Shown here: piece by piece, positions 1 through 8,921 of the stretch
Layout of the letters: the number at the start of each line of letters is the position of its first letter
How positions within the stretch are numbered: position 1 is the stretch's first letter
The notes under the pieces: model-generated
The model's database searches: none
Told to the model about the DNA's origin: nothing
What the model saw: only the letters and a program-made list of their open reading frames with translations
Position numbers and translations under genes: made by a program
Source of the DNA: Lapidilactobacillus wuchangensis
GTDB taxonomy: Bacteria > Bacillota > Bacilli > Lactobacillales > Lactobacillaceae
Length of the DNA stretch: 64,000 nt
NCBI RefSeq assembly: GCF_003946645.1
Contig: NZ_RHOU01000009.1
Coordinates: 44,365-108,364 of the forward strand
Direction of reading: 5' to 3'

Positions 1-922
1 AGGTGGTCCCGTTCACATCTTCTATTTGCATATCATATTTAGTACTACCAATGGTAAATTCATAACTTGACGGTTGCAGCGCATTATATCCTTGGCCACG
101 ATGTGAAGACATATTGATGTAAAGATAAAGATTGCCATCATATTGCAACAGCGCCCCTTGCTTCACGTTATAATCATCAAAACGGATCAAAGTCTTCGGA
201 ACATCGGCCCAATCATCAAAGCCGCCATCAATCACAATATTAGGATGACCCGTATAATTGCCACCAGAGCTGGAGCTGCTAGAATCAGAGCTATTAGCTG
301 AAGTGTACTGATGATTGACACTGACTGAATACTTACCAAAGTTAACTGGCCCACCAGTCAAAAGAAAAGTTAAATTACCATCAGCTAATTGCAGATCAGA
401 CAACGCAATTTTACCTTCAAAGATGTCATTGTACCCAGCCTGATTGGTACTAGCAACAGCCGTGACAACACCTTCAGCATCACCATTGTTATTAGACGAA
501 TTAGCTGTACTACTGAAAACATCAATATCAACATTGACCTTACTACCCGGCGTTGTCGGTTCATGATAATTTGTCGAATTCTTAGCTTTAGGGGTAATCG
601 TATAGTTCTGATTACCAACCTTTAAGTTGAAAGATTGATTCACATAAAACTGTGGCTTAGCTCCCCAGCCATTAGCATCACTGGCCGCTTCTCCAGTGGG
701 ATTAGCGCTAGCGTAAATGTACAAATAATCGTCAGACACGACCATTGCCGTTTCAGCAGCAGTGCTGGTCTTCGTCTTAGGTACACTGGCCCAATCTGAT
801 AGATCACCGTCAATGGCGATATTGTTATTAGTTGCCGCGCTAACTTGTTGGCGACTACTCAACCCAACTGCACCAAGCAACAACACTAGCATGGTTAGCA
901 AGACTTTAAATTTCGTCCGCAT
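1..922 (-). CDS. Secreted protein with tandem IDG-x-x-DWA repeats (3' end cut off by window)
   Basis: The reading frame is open from an ATG at 922 to the window edge, so the C-terminus is missing. GGAGGA lies about 8 bases before the ATG. The first ~30 residues are a clear signal peptide (basic start, leucine-rich core, VSA-A cleavage region). Two copies of one domain are visible, one just after the signal peptide and one near residue 230. Each opens with I-D-G-x-x-x-D-W-A-x-V-P-K-T and continues with a YLYIY/LYLYI strand. A Ser-rich linker (SSDSSSSSSGG) separates them. From memory this resembles Firmicutes surface proteins that end in a Firmicu-CTERM sorting signal and occur beside the exosortase XrtG. 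The deciding C-terminus is outside the window. It lies just downstream of the exopolysaccharide operon but has its own promoter, so a matrix or surface role is inference. Confidence 0.75.
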   Translation of the reverse strand, partial: MRTKFKVLLTMLVLLLGAVGLSSRQQVSAATNNNIAIDGDLSDWASVPKTKTSTAAETAMVVSDDYLYIYASANPTGEAASDANGWGAKPQFYVNQSFNLKVGNQNYTITPKAKNSTNYHEPTTPGSKVNVDIDVFSSTANSSNNNGDAEGVVTAVASTNQAGYNDIFEGKIALSDLQLADGNLTFLLTGGPVNFGKYSVSVNHQYTSANSSDSSSSSSGGNYTGHPNIVIDGGFDDWADVPKTLIRFDDYNVKQGALLQYDGNLYLYINMSSHRGQGYNALQPSSYEFTIGSTKYDMQIEDVNGTT

Positions 923-1059
923 TTTTACTATCCTCCGAATTAATTAAAGCTAAAATCAACTATTTTAAAAAAATGAAAGTTTAATCGATTATCGTGAATT
1001 TATTAATAACCCTTAAAGATAAAAAATTACTTAATTATATTTTAACTATACCTTATTAT

Positions 1060-1088
1060 ATTTTAGCAGTGATTTAACTTTACATCAA
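1060..1088 (-). promoter_or_regulatory. Putative promoter for the secreted repeat protein
   Basis: On the minus strand TTGATG, a 17-base spacer and TAAAAT precede the gene starting at 922. The region is very AT-rich, so chance matches are possible. The gap from 923 to 1258 otherwise holds only this AT-rich stretch and the operon terminator. Confidence 0.4.
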
Positions 1089-1164
1089 TATATCTTCAGA
1101 TATTAATAACGTTTAATTAATAGTTACTCACTAGCAAATTATCTTACTTAAGCGATCACTGGAA

Positions 1165-1220
1165 CACCAAAAAACCACTACTTTGAACTCTGCAATCCTG
1201 CGGAATTTATAGTAGTGGTT
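1165..1220 (-). terminator. Terminator of the exopolysaccharide operon
   Basis: AACCACTACT at 1173-1182 pairs perfectly with AGTAGTGGTT at 1211-1220. On the minus strand the stem is followed by a T-run. It lies 39 bases after the stop of the GGDEF-like gene and separates the operon from the secreted repeat protein. Confidence 0.8.
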
Positions 1221-1258
1221 CTTCATCTGGCGTGAATAAATGTTATTGAATTGTTCGT

Positions 1259-2113
1259 TTAGACATCGTAATCCAATTCTTTTTCAGCTTGCGTCATTAA
1301 GTTCTGGGCCTTAGCCATAGTCTGACTATCATACTGAGCAATACCTACGCGTAACGCCACTTCAATCCTGCCTAAATCGGCCGCTTGATTGATTTCAGCA
1401 TCAAATTTGCTTAAAATTCGATCACGAACAATTTGGGCACCCTGGTTATCAGTATAAAGTAAAATCGCCCAAGTTAAATTCTCCGGATCCAATAAATAAA
1501 CAATATCTTCGCCACGAGTAGAACCCTTAATGATTTTTGAAGTTTCCACAATCACATTTAGGGCTTGCTGATCAGTCAATAATCGCTTGACTTGATCAAA
1601 ATATCTTAGTCGCACCACAATCGTACATAAATTTAAATCATAGCGTTTGGAAGTGTCCATGTAAATCGTTGCGTCTTCCAAGTAGGCAGTTAATGTTCGT
1701 AGATGGGTGCGCTCATCAAGAATACTCAGTTGCTGCTTTTCCTGTTGTAAAAGCGCATTTTCTTTTTGCAATTGTTGTTGGCGATAGGTCAACGTATAAA
1801 TTGTGACCGACAACAGTAACGGCATTAACAACCAAAAGGTCAATTGAAAATCTACGCCACCTTTTTTCGCCACGGCAACATACAACATATAAGAGCCTTG
1901 GGCAAAGATAAACAATAAATTCAAAATTAATCCCGTCGTCAAACCAACAAAATAGGTCGCAATGACCAATAAGGCCGTAATTGCTAGGTACATGCCATTA
2001 ACCACTACGTTATGCGCTGTCAAGGTCATATACAATGTCGTCACAACAAATAAAGTTAACAGGAGCAACAGTGATAAATCAGTCATCAAACTAACATTGC
2101 GCTTACGATTCAT
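1259..2113 (-). CDS. Membrane protein with degenerate GGDEF domain and intact I-site (probable c-di-GMP receptor)
   Basis: This 284-residue protein has about four to five membrane segments in residues 10-115, a short coiled coil rich in Gln/Leu (about 115-140), and a GGDEF-fold C-terminus. The catalytic signature is replaced by DPENL (209-213). The inhibitory-site motif RGED (200-203) stands exactly five residues before it, as RxxD does in genuine GGDEF proteins. Loss of catalysis with a kept I-site is the pattern of c-di-GMP effectors such as PelD and the Listeria Pss receptor (known family behaviour). I chose the ATG at 2113 because GGAGGTGGT sits just before it. The gene overlaps the BcsB-like stop by 11 bases, so translation is probably coupled. 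It likely switches on the adjacent synthase when c-di-GMP is bound. An enzyme role is unlikely. Confidence 0.85.
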   Translation of the reverse strand: MNRKRNVSLMTDLSLLLLLTLFVVTTLYMTLTAHNVVVNGMYLAITALLVIATYFVGLTTGLILNLLFIFAQGSYMLYVAVAKKGGVDFQLTFWLLMPLLLSVTIYTLTYRQQQLQKENALLQQEKQQLSILDERTHLRTLTAYLEDATIYMDTSKRYDLNLCTIVVRLRYFDQVKRLLTDQQALNVIVETSKIIKGSTRGEDIVYLLDPENLTWAILLYTDNQGAQIVRDRILSKFDAEINQAADLGRIEVALRVGIAQYDSQTMAKAQNLMTQAEKELDYDV

Positions 2114-4193
2114 GTTTACCACCTCCAGCAAGACCATGCTTCCGCAATAGTAGGAATAAAGTGACCCCAATGACTAGCACAACTAACAATGCCAAGCCTA
2201 AATAAATGAGTAAGTGTGAATTCTCTTGAATTTTCTTAGTCACACTGGTCTTTTCAGCAGTATTGGCCTGTTTTTTAAAGCGATAGCTATAGTGTTGGTT
2301 GTCTTGATCAACGACAATCGCATCACCACTATATTGTTCAATGTTACGTTGATAATTAAGTTGTGTTGACGCTAGATAAACACCTAATTCTGTCGGTCCC
2401 GTTAATGCCAAAATCCCAAGTTTGTCATTTTCCTTAGACCGTAATAGTTGGGCAGTACCCATTTGTTTACCGAAATTATGTTCAATTGACAGCTTCTCAT
2501 TAGAAATAAAGCGTTGATAACGCTGATCATATTGGAAGAATAGTTGTGAATTAAGTTGCCGCAGATAGGCATTATCATGTGGCGTTCCGAAAGCAATGAT
2601 ATTTTGATTCTGCTGAACTGTTTTGTCCGGGATTTTCGTGTAAAAATGAATTGTGCCCGTATTATTTTGCGCATAGCAACCTAACAAATTAAAAACATTA
2701 GTTAGTGTTTTAAAATAAGTTTTACTCATTTTTTCCGGACGAACAATGGCGATATTGTTATAAGCACTATTCTTTAAGAAATAACTTGGGTAATTGCTGA
2801 ATAGTAAATCGTAATTTACCTGCGAACGGATTTTAGCTTGCGAATCTGATAAAACATTTGCCCAAGCCACATTGGTATTATCGGAAATCTTATCACCTGG
2901 CAACTCCAAATCAAAGGCCACCCGAATGACAAAAGTATTACCCAATGCCTTATCCGTTGGCAGTTTAAAACTTAAGCGATTCTGATCAGCTTTCTTTGCA
3001 CTTAATCGTTGACTGCCAACTGGAGAATTATTGACATACACCGTGACTAACGAACGCTTAAAATCAAGATTGTGTGAATATTGCAAATCCAAGTTAATCG
3101 TGCTGCCATCAGCATTCGTTCGATCAATTGGCAAGGTCACCATGAAAGTCGCCTCTTGATGACCGGCACCAGTTACCCGCTGGCCTGATTGAGTCAGTTG
3201 AAAACTACCATCATACTGTAATACCGAAGTGAAAGTTCGCGTTTGTGATTGAATATGTTCAATCGGCTCCCGACTTTGCTTCATTAACTCCTGATTTGCT
3301 AAAAACTTACTGGCCTTAATCAAGAGTGCATCAGTTTTAGCCGTCACAATTAAGCAATGTTGATCAGCCAATTTGATGTATTTAATGACGGCCTGGTCAG
3401 CAACGTCAGCGGCGCTAATTTGTGCCTGATATTTACTCGGTAAATGTTGATACTTTGCAACAATGATTTGGTAAGGCCGCTGATTTAATTTAGAATCAGA
3501 TAATTGCCCCACTGGAATTAGCTGTTGTTCGGTGGTAATTACCCGTGAAATGCCTGACAGGCCATAAACAGCAGCCGTTAATTCGCTGTTAGTGGGTTTA
3601 TCAGGGGTTAGAATGGCTGACTGGGCATTAGCAATCGTATCTGGACCCACAAAATGATCGTAAAATGAGGCGATATAATTATCAGGTTCTTGCAAGGTGT
3701 ACTCAAAATTCACATTTGAAGCATCATCAATCGTCAACCAATTGGCCGGCGTTTGCGCCAGTCGATAATCCTTAGCGCCAGCTTGATTTAAAATCTGACC
3801 ATTGATTCGTAACTCATTACTACCACTTAATAGACGCAAAGGGATGTCCACTTGCTTTTCTTGCAAACTAGTTTTCTTTTCCGGGCGAAAAGAATAAAAT
3901 TTGACGCCATTTAAAGATAAGGTAATGTCTGATAATTGATCATCAGCCAATTGCGAAAGCTGGAAATTAAAATTAAACGTCGCCTTTTTAACATCCCAAT
4001 AGTCAACCTTAATGAAATAAGTATTCGCACTGACACTGGTCCCACTTAATGACGTGGTTTGATTTTGGAATGGTTGTGTATAAGTTAAATCTGCTGCCAT
4101 TACTGGCTGATTGGCTAGCTGGCTAAGTGCCAGTCCGCCAAACAACAGACCAATGATGACTACCAGCCAACTTCGTGATTTCTTTACCCACAT
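2103..4193 (-). CDS. BcsB-like exopolysaccharide synthase subunit
   Basis: A 696-residue exported protein. Residues 1-33 form a signal peptide ending VMAA. A long beta-rich extracellular part follows, and one C-terminal membrane helix (about 665-688) is followed by a short basic tail. This layout, the size and the position next to a processive glycosyltransferase match BcsB, the cellulose synthase partner that receives the emerging chain and anchors the synthase. I place it in the family from architecture and local resemblance, for example a middle block with paired strands and a later DNTNVAWANVLSDSQ segment, not from a catalytic motif. It lies 18 bases after the glycosyltransferase and overlaps the GGDEF-like gene, so all three are probably one machine in the membrane. 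The polymer may not be cellulose. Confidence 0.75.
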   Translation of the reverse strand: MWVKKSRSWLVVIIGLLFGGLALSQLANQPVMAADLTYTQPFQNQTTSLSGTSVSANTYFIKVDYWDVKKATFNFNFQLSQLADDQLSDITLSLNGVKFYSFRPEKKTSLQEKQVDIPLRLLSGSNELRINGQILNQAGAKDYRLAQTPANWLTIDDASNVNFEYTLQEPDNYIASFYDHFVGPDTIANAQSAILTPDKPTNSELTAAVYGLSGISRVITTEQQLIPVGQLSDSKLNQRPYQIIVAKYQHLPSKYQAQISAADVADQAVIKYIKLADQHCLIVTAKTDALLIKASKFLANQELMKQSREPIEHIQSQTRTFTSVLQYDGSFQLTQSGQRVTGAGHQEATFMVTLPIDRTNADGSTINLDLQYSHNLDFKRSLVTVYVNNSPVGSQRLSAKKADQNRLSFKLPTDKALGNTFVIRVAFDLELPGDKISDNTNVAWANVLSDSQAKIRSQVNYDLLFSNYPSYFLKNSAYNNIAIVRPEKMSKTYFKTLTNVFNLLGCYAQNNTGTIHFYTKIPDKTVQQNQNIIAFGTPHDNAYLRQLNSQLFFQYDQRYQRFISNEKLSIEHNFGKQMGTAQLLRSKENDKLGILALTGPTELGVYLASTQLNYQRNIEQYSGDAIVVDQDNQHYSYRFKKQANTAEKTSVTKKIQENSHLLIYLGLALLVVLVIGVTLFLLLRKHGLAGGGKHES

Positions 4194-4211
4194 ATTGTCA
4201 CACCCTATTAA

Positions 4212-5465
4212 TTATTGAAAACGTTGTGTCTTATACCATTTAGCTTGTTTATGAAAGATTTGTTCGCGAACATATTGCAACATTCCCCAAAAAGCAACTG
4301 CTAACCACATTTGACTATAGGTAATGTACATCAGAACAATGATCAACAAATTTTGAACGGTCATTTCGCCTTTTTCGGTGGTGATGGAAATAAATGTACT
4401 GACCACAAATAAAACGATTGCCAGTAACCAAAGGGTATTACTGAACCCTTGCAGCGTTGTGTGTGCGTAGCCCGCCACCGATAAAATAAAAACGGTGTCT
4501 GATAAAACTAGCGAAGTCATCAATAAGAAGTAGATCGATAAAAAGTACAACAAATCAAAATGAATCCGCCGAGCCTTAGGATTGAATAATAACTTGGCGT
4601 TTTTAATAATGACATAAATGTTGCCCTTGACCCAGCGCGTGCGTTGATGGAACCAAACGCCTAATGTTTGAGGTTCCTGCTCCCAAGTAACCGCTAAAGG
4701 CTGAAAGCGGATTCGCAATCCCATCATATAAACTCTAAAACTGATTTCAGTGTCCTCCGCCAGCGCCTTAACATCCCAACCACCCATTTCTTCAATGAGC
4801 GAGCGACGAATCACGTAATTTGTTCCGGGAATCGTACAAAGTTTAAACAGTTTCGACCGACCAGCTTGCGCCATCCACTGAAACGATAACGTTTCGATAT
4901 TAATAAATCGGGTTAACCAGGTGGCGTTCTTATTGCGAGTTCTAAATTTCCCAATGACAGCACCTAAATGATCATCAGCCATTAATTCCGCCACTAAAAT
5001 GCGTAAAGCTTGTTTTTCCGGCGTATTATCGGCATCGTAAATGGCAATGACTGAGCCTTGAGCCTGCTTAAAACCAATATTTAAGGCATTAGACTTCCCC
5101 TTACCACCGTTTGTTTTGTCAGTATTGATCACATGTAATTGTCGACCAGGATGCTGCTGTTGTAATTGTGCTAATAATTCGCCGGAATTATCCGTGGAAT
5201 TATCATTGATCACAATAATTTCATACCGATCATGGGGATAATCAAAGTTAAGCAAAGCCTGAACCGTCTTCACAATCACAATACCTTCATCGTGTGCAGG
5301 CACCATAATTGTTACAAAGGGCACCTCCTTCGGTAAAGTGGGTGGTACTCTTTTATTTTCATCAAGATAGTACCAATACCCAGCAATCATCAAAATCAAG
5401 TTAACTAATAAAATTAACCAAATGGCAATGATCGCAAATAACATTAAATAATCAAGTGGTGTCAA
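4212..5465 (-). CDS. Processive family 2 glycosyltransferase (exopolysaccharide synthase)
   Basis: The 417-residue protein begins with a membrane helix (about 5-32). A GT-A domain follows, and about four to five helices fill residues 300-400. The hallmark motifs of processive GT2 synthases are present: INDN around 87-90, DAD at 144-146, the ED pair at 237-238 in ALAEDTEISFR, and QRTRW at 274-278 (QxxRW). This is the BcsA/hyaluronan synthase/PgaC group, which polymerises and exports sugar chains through the same protein. There is no PilZ domain, so c-di-GMP must be sensed elsewhere, plausibly by the GGDEF-like partner. The start is a TTG preceded by GGTGAG. It also resembles the GT2 proteins reported next to exosortase XrtG in Gram-positives. 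The sugar donor cannot be read from sequence, although the operon's 2-epimerase suggests an N-acetylhexosamine. Confidence 0.9.
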   Translation of the reverse strand: MTPLDYLMLFAIIAIWLILLVNLILMIAGYWYYLDENKRVPPTLPKEVPFVTIMVPAHDEGIVIVKTVQALLNFDYPHDRYEIIVINDNSTDNSGELLAQLQQQHPGRQLHVINTDKTNGGKGKSNALNIGFKQAQGSVIAIYDADNTPEKQALRILVAELMADDHLGAVIGKFRTRNKNATWLTRFINIETLSFQWMAQAGRSKLFKLCTIPGTNYVIRRSLIEEMGGWDVKALAEDTEISFRVYMMGLRIRFQPLAVTWEQEPQTLGVWFHQRTRWVKGNIYVIIKNAKLLFNPKARRIHFDLLYFLSIYFLLMTSLVLSDTVFILSVAGYAHTTLQGFSNTLWLLAIVLFVVSTFISITTEKGEMTVQNLLIIVLMYITYSQMWLAVAFWGMLQYVREQIFHKQAKWYKTQRFQ

Positions 5466-5511
5466 TGAATCTCACCATCCTTTATTTTTCTAGCGAATAA
5501 CGCAAATAAAC

Positions 5512-7104
5512 TTATTTTTTATGCCGAAACTTATCGCGATAGATCCGCCGGCCAACAATCATCAAACTCAGTAAAATCACAAGTACAAGCAACAGGAAAA
5601 TCATTAAAGCCCGATCTTGGAATTTAAAGAAATTGTTTAATGTCCCAGCAGTCGTTTCCTGACGGACTGGTTCAGTCAAACTAACATCTTGTTTGGTCAG
5701 ATTTTGATATTTGCCATCTAAATAATATTTATCTTGGTGATACGTAATTTGATGTTTACCAAAATTCACTCGACCCGTTTGATTCAATAGCGCTGGATTT
5801 GCTAAGGGCATGGTCAAATGTTGGATTTGCTTTTTAGCCTGCTTTAAAGTCAATTGATCTGTCGGTGTCGCAATCGTAATTGCCATTGGAATCGAGAATC
5901 TAAGTTTAGCAATATCTAATTCACCATCACGTTTGATATTTGCCAATGACTTGGCGGGAATCGAACTTAATGTTTGCCCGAAAATCTGATTGGTGGCTGA
6001 ATAATCCTGATAGCTAATCGTCTCGGGATTTGACAACAATAATACTTGCTTACTGTGACTCAAACCTGCCTGTTGATAAACGTGATCCTGATTCCAAAAA
6101 CTCGGGGCACTAATGCCAACTGGGTAGACTGCTTCTTTAACAAGCGCCTTTAATTGCGCCGCCATCACACTGCGCAACACTGGCAATTGGTCAGGTTGCG
6201 AGGTATAGACATAAGGCACTTGCAGATAAATCACCCCGCCGGAGTTCTCAATCAAGCGTAAAATCTTGGTATAACGTCTAAATTCTGGCAGTTCAGTGTT
6301 GGTCTGAACCGAGGTGGCACTAACGGCAAAGGGAATATCTTGCCGATGTAAGAAATCAATTAATTCACGCAACTCCTTAAAGGAAGACATTGGCGTCACA
6401 TTAGTAATTGTCAATAAGGGCGGTATGTCTTGACTCGTTGCGGTTAACCATTGTGAGATCAGTCTGGTGGCAACAATTGCCATTAATCCAGTCGCCTGAT
6501 AAAAAGGCAAATAGGCCTGCTCTCCCTGAACAACACCATAAGGATAAGTTTGTTCTTGATGAGCCTGATTGATCAATTCACCAGCCGTAAATTGATTAGC
6601 AGTCGGTTGTAACAAAGTACATTCATTCGTAAACGGTAATAATTGTTTAGCCTGACTATGGTCATCAAGTAACTGATATTGTTGATGGGTCACTTGCTGC
6701 CAAACACCAGTAAAGCTTTGACGCTCAAAATTTTGTAAGTTGGGACCAATATGCAACTTCTTACCCGAAAATCCTGCTAAATCTTGCCAATACTTTTGAT
6801 ATTTACCAGTCACACTGGTCTTCTGTGACCAATTAACTAACGTAATCACGGCTTGATACTGATTTAATTCGCCACGTTTATAATCTGCCATCGCGACGGT
6901 CTTCGTTGGCTGATTTTGCGTAGTTAGTGTTCGTTGCAGCGCCTGAATTTTTTGATCACCATGATCTTTAGCGTTCACACTGTCATAGACAAATAAGACT
7001 GTCTGCTCGTTAGTTTTGGCACCAACTTGCTGCGGAACTAATTGATTGAATGTAATCAGCAGTAATAACAGCGCCATGAGCCACTTGAAACAACGTCTAA
7101 TCAT
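5512..7104 (-). CDS. Secreted deacetylase-like (DUF2334-type) protein with altered active-site positions
   Basis: This 530-residue protein has an N-terminal signal peptide and a C-terminal membrane helix near residue 500, so most of it lies outside the cell. The central block (LLTITNVTPMSSF, then ELIDFLHRQDIPFAVS) resembles DUF2334 proteins, relatives of NodB polysaccharide deacetylases. In those, the first strand normally carries an acidic metal ligand (R-x-D-D/E-V). Here the position reads TITNV. The later His-containing HGY-type motif appears as YLQVPYVYTS. The usual ligands therefore seem to be missing, and a binding rather than enzymatic role is possible. The ATG at 7104 follows GAGGTGG, and the gene overlaps the previous one by 8 bases. 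In this operon it probably handles or escorts the secreted polymer. The family call is from remembered motifs. Confidence 0.65.
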   Translation of the reverse strand: MIRRCFKWLMALLLLLITFNQLVPQQVGAKTNEQTVLFVYDSVNAKDHGDQKIQALQRTLTTQNQPTKTVAMADYKRGELNQYQAVITLVNWSQKTSVTGKYQKYWQDLAGFSGKKLHIGPNLQNFERQSFTGVWQQVTHQQYQLLDDHSQAKQLLPFTNECTLLQPTANQFTAGELINQAHQEQTYPYGVVQGEQAYLPFYQATGLMAIVATRLISQWLTATSQDIPPLLTITNVTPMSSFKELRELIDFLHRQDIPFAVSATSVQTNTELPEFRRYTKILRLIENSGGVIYLQVPYVYTSQPDQLPVLRSVMAAQLKALVKEAVYPVGISAPSFWNQDHVYQQAGLSHSKQVLLLSNPETISYQDYSATNQIFGQTLSSIPAKSLANIKRDGELDIAKLRFSIPMAITIATPTDQLTLKQAKKQIQHLTMPLANPALLNQTGRVNFGKHQITYHQDKYYLDGKYQNLTKQDVSLTEPVRQETTAGTLNNFFKFQDRALMIFLLLVLVILLSLMIVGRRIYRDKFRHKK

Positions 7105-8902
7105 GATGACCACCTCTAACCGACTCTTTTTTTAAATGCTGATGAGCGTAAAGGAGTGGGCGCTGTTTATGGCTAGCTGGAAAATGCTGACTCTCGCCAA
7201 GGCTAGTATTGGACTCAGGCCCCACCGGCAAATGTAATGAAACAGTCCGCGTGCTTGTTTTTTCGGATTTAATCGGTACCAATTTTGGTGGCAAAGTCGA
7301 TTCTGTTTTCGTACTGATTGATGACTTTATGATTGCTTTTGGTTCCTGACTAGGTGCTGATAATGGCGCTTGAACCTCAGTCATTACTGCTTGTTCAGTC
7401 GAATCACTGGTGGACACAGTTTCGGCCATTGGCACAAATTGAAATAGCCGATGACTCAGAATGTCTGAAATTAATAATACCGTCAATAAGTCGACTGCTA
7501 ACGGTGCCATGAATAAGTGCTTGGCTAAATCAGCATCCCCATCACCAATAATCGAAATTAAGCAAACAGCAATAATCATCGCGCTACAACCAATCACCAA
7601 CGCCAGCCGAACAATATTTTCCGAACGCTGATGTTTAAAATCTTGGTAAGCAGCATAGCTATAAACACCGGTCAACACCACAAGTAGTAGCAAGTAGAAA
7701 CTAAATACTTTCGGATAGAAGGCCTTTTTGATGAGACTGTAACCAGTGAAGTAATGGGTTTGCGCAATAGGCGCCTTACCGGCAGATTGCTCATAATCAC
7801 CAACGGCACTCACTTGTACGATTTGGGTATCACGAGCAGCTAAATCCAATAATTCCCCAAATTGATCTAAATGACCTAAATAATACCGTAAAATCCAAAC
7901 AAAATTGTACTTAGCTAACAAGTTCTGCTTAATTTCCTGGCCATGCAAGTCCTGTGGCATATATGTTTCAAAATAGGGTAAGCCACGCAATAAAGCGTAT
8001 TGCCGATTAATTCCCCCCGCCTGTAACGACTTGCCTGGATCTTTAGCATTAAGTAACACGCCGCGGGTCATACTTTGATACTGATTAATATCATTAAAGT
8101 CCTTCGTGATTTTGGCATAAGTGATGACGCCAGTACCAATAATGGCTAAAGTGCCCAAGGTCACTAGTAACTTTGCCCCCCGTGATTGGAAAGCAAAAAT
8201 AAAGCTCATAAAGATAAAGGCCACAATAACTGCCAGCGGTGCGTTTTGCTGCTTAACGGTAATAAAAATAACCGTACTAACTGCAAACAATAAGTATAGT
8301 GGCCACACATGCCGGTAGCGCCGCCGCGTAATCAATAAGGTACAGGCGAATAGATAAATAAAGGAAATCAACATCGCTGGTTCCGCAAAGAAAGAGTTGA
8401 AATAAAGTGTCAACGAACTATCTCCAAAAATGAAGACCATAATTGCGGCTAACAGGTAAGCCCGTCGACGATTCATTCGAAAAGTCAGTGCTTCAGTCAA
8501 TAAGTAAATCGCACCTAAATAAAAAACATAATACAGTACACCTAAAAAACGAATATCAAAAATTGTCGTGCTATAAAAGAATTTGTTCAACATAATCGCT
8601 GTCTTAATAATCATTGGTTGGGATGAGAACAGGGTCGCCGCGCTTTCGTTAAAGTATTGCATGATCCCAAATTGGCGCACAAAATAGTTAAAATGATTGT
8701 AAGGACGATCAGGCAAAACATAAAGGCCACTAATATACATCGAACGTTCAAAATCACCATTATTGGCATAACCGTTATAAGGAGGCACAAACAGCAAAAT
8801 ACCAGCAATAATCGCAATGGCGATCGTTGCCAGTAAGGCTGGCGAGATATACCGAGTGAGGCGACGCCATATTTGACGCATTTGCACCATTATCTTTGCC
8901 AT
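7097..8902 (-). CDS. Polytopic membrane protein, GT-C-like, in exopolysaccharide operon
   Basis: A 601-residue protein with roughly ten or more hydrophobic helices between residues 18 and 485. Its cytosolic tail of about 110 residues is Ser/Thr/Pro/Lys-rich and looks disordered. The first extracellular loop carries an acidic-aromatic motif (NNGDFERSM) soon after helix 1. A loop acidic residue there is typical of GT-C glycosyltransferases that use lipid-linked sugars. Similar large membrane proteins accompany Gram-positive exosortase/EPS loci, but I cannot assign a reaction. The start at 8902 follows GGACTGGG. It sits between the GH8-like lipoprotein (19-base gap) and the deacetylase-like protein (8-base overlap), so co-expression is certain enough. 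It may decorate or help export the polymer. Confidence 0.6.
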   Translation of the reverse strand: MAKIMVQMRQIWRRLTRYISPALLATIAIAIIAGILLFVPPYNGYANNGDFERSMYISGLYVLPDRPYNHFNYFVRQFGIMQYFNESAATLFSSQPMIIKTAIMLNKFFYSTTIFDIRFLGVLYYVFYLGAIYLLTEALTFRMNRRRAYLLAAIMVFIFGDSSLTLYFNSFFAEPAMLISFIYLFACTLLITRRRYRHVWPLYLLFAVSTVIFITVKQQNAPLAVIVAFIFMSFIFAFQSRGAKLLVTLGTLAIIGTGVITYAKITKDFNDINQYQSMTRGVLLNAKDPGKSLQAGGINRQYALLRGLPYFETYMPQDLHGQEIKQNLLAKYNFVWILRYYLGHLDQFGELLDLAARDTQIVQVSAVGDYEQSAGKAPIAQTHYFTGYSLIKKAFYPKVFSFYLLLLVVLTGVYSYAAYQDFKHQRSENIVRLALVIGCSAMIIAVCLISIIGDGDADLAKHLFMAPLAVDLLTVLLISDILSHRLFQFVPMAETVSTSDSTEQAVMTEVQAPLSAPSQEPKAIIKSSISTKTESTLPPKLVPIKSEKTSTRTVSLHLPVGPESNTSLGESQHFPASHKQRPLLYAHQHLKKESVRGGHHD

Positions 8903-8921
8903 GCTATCCCAGTCCTTCCCG

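Noticed and set aside
2103..2170. A longer start for the GGDEF-like gene at 2170
   Set aside because: It would overlap the BcsB-like gene by 68 bases and lacks a ribosome site, whereas GGAGGTGGT precedes the ATG at 2113.
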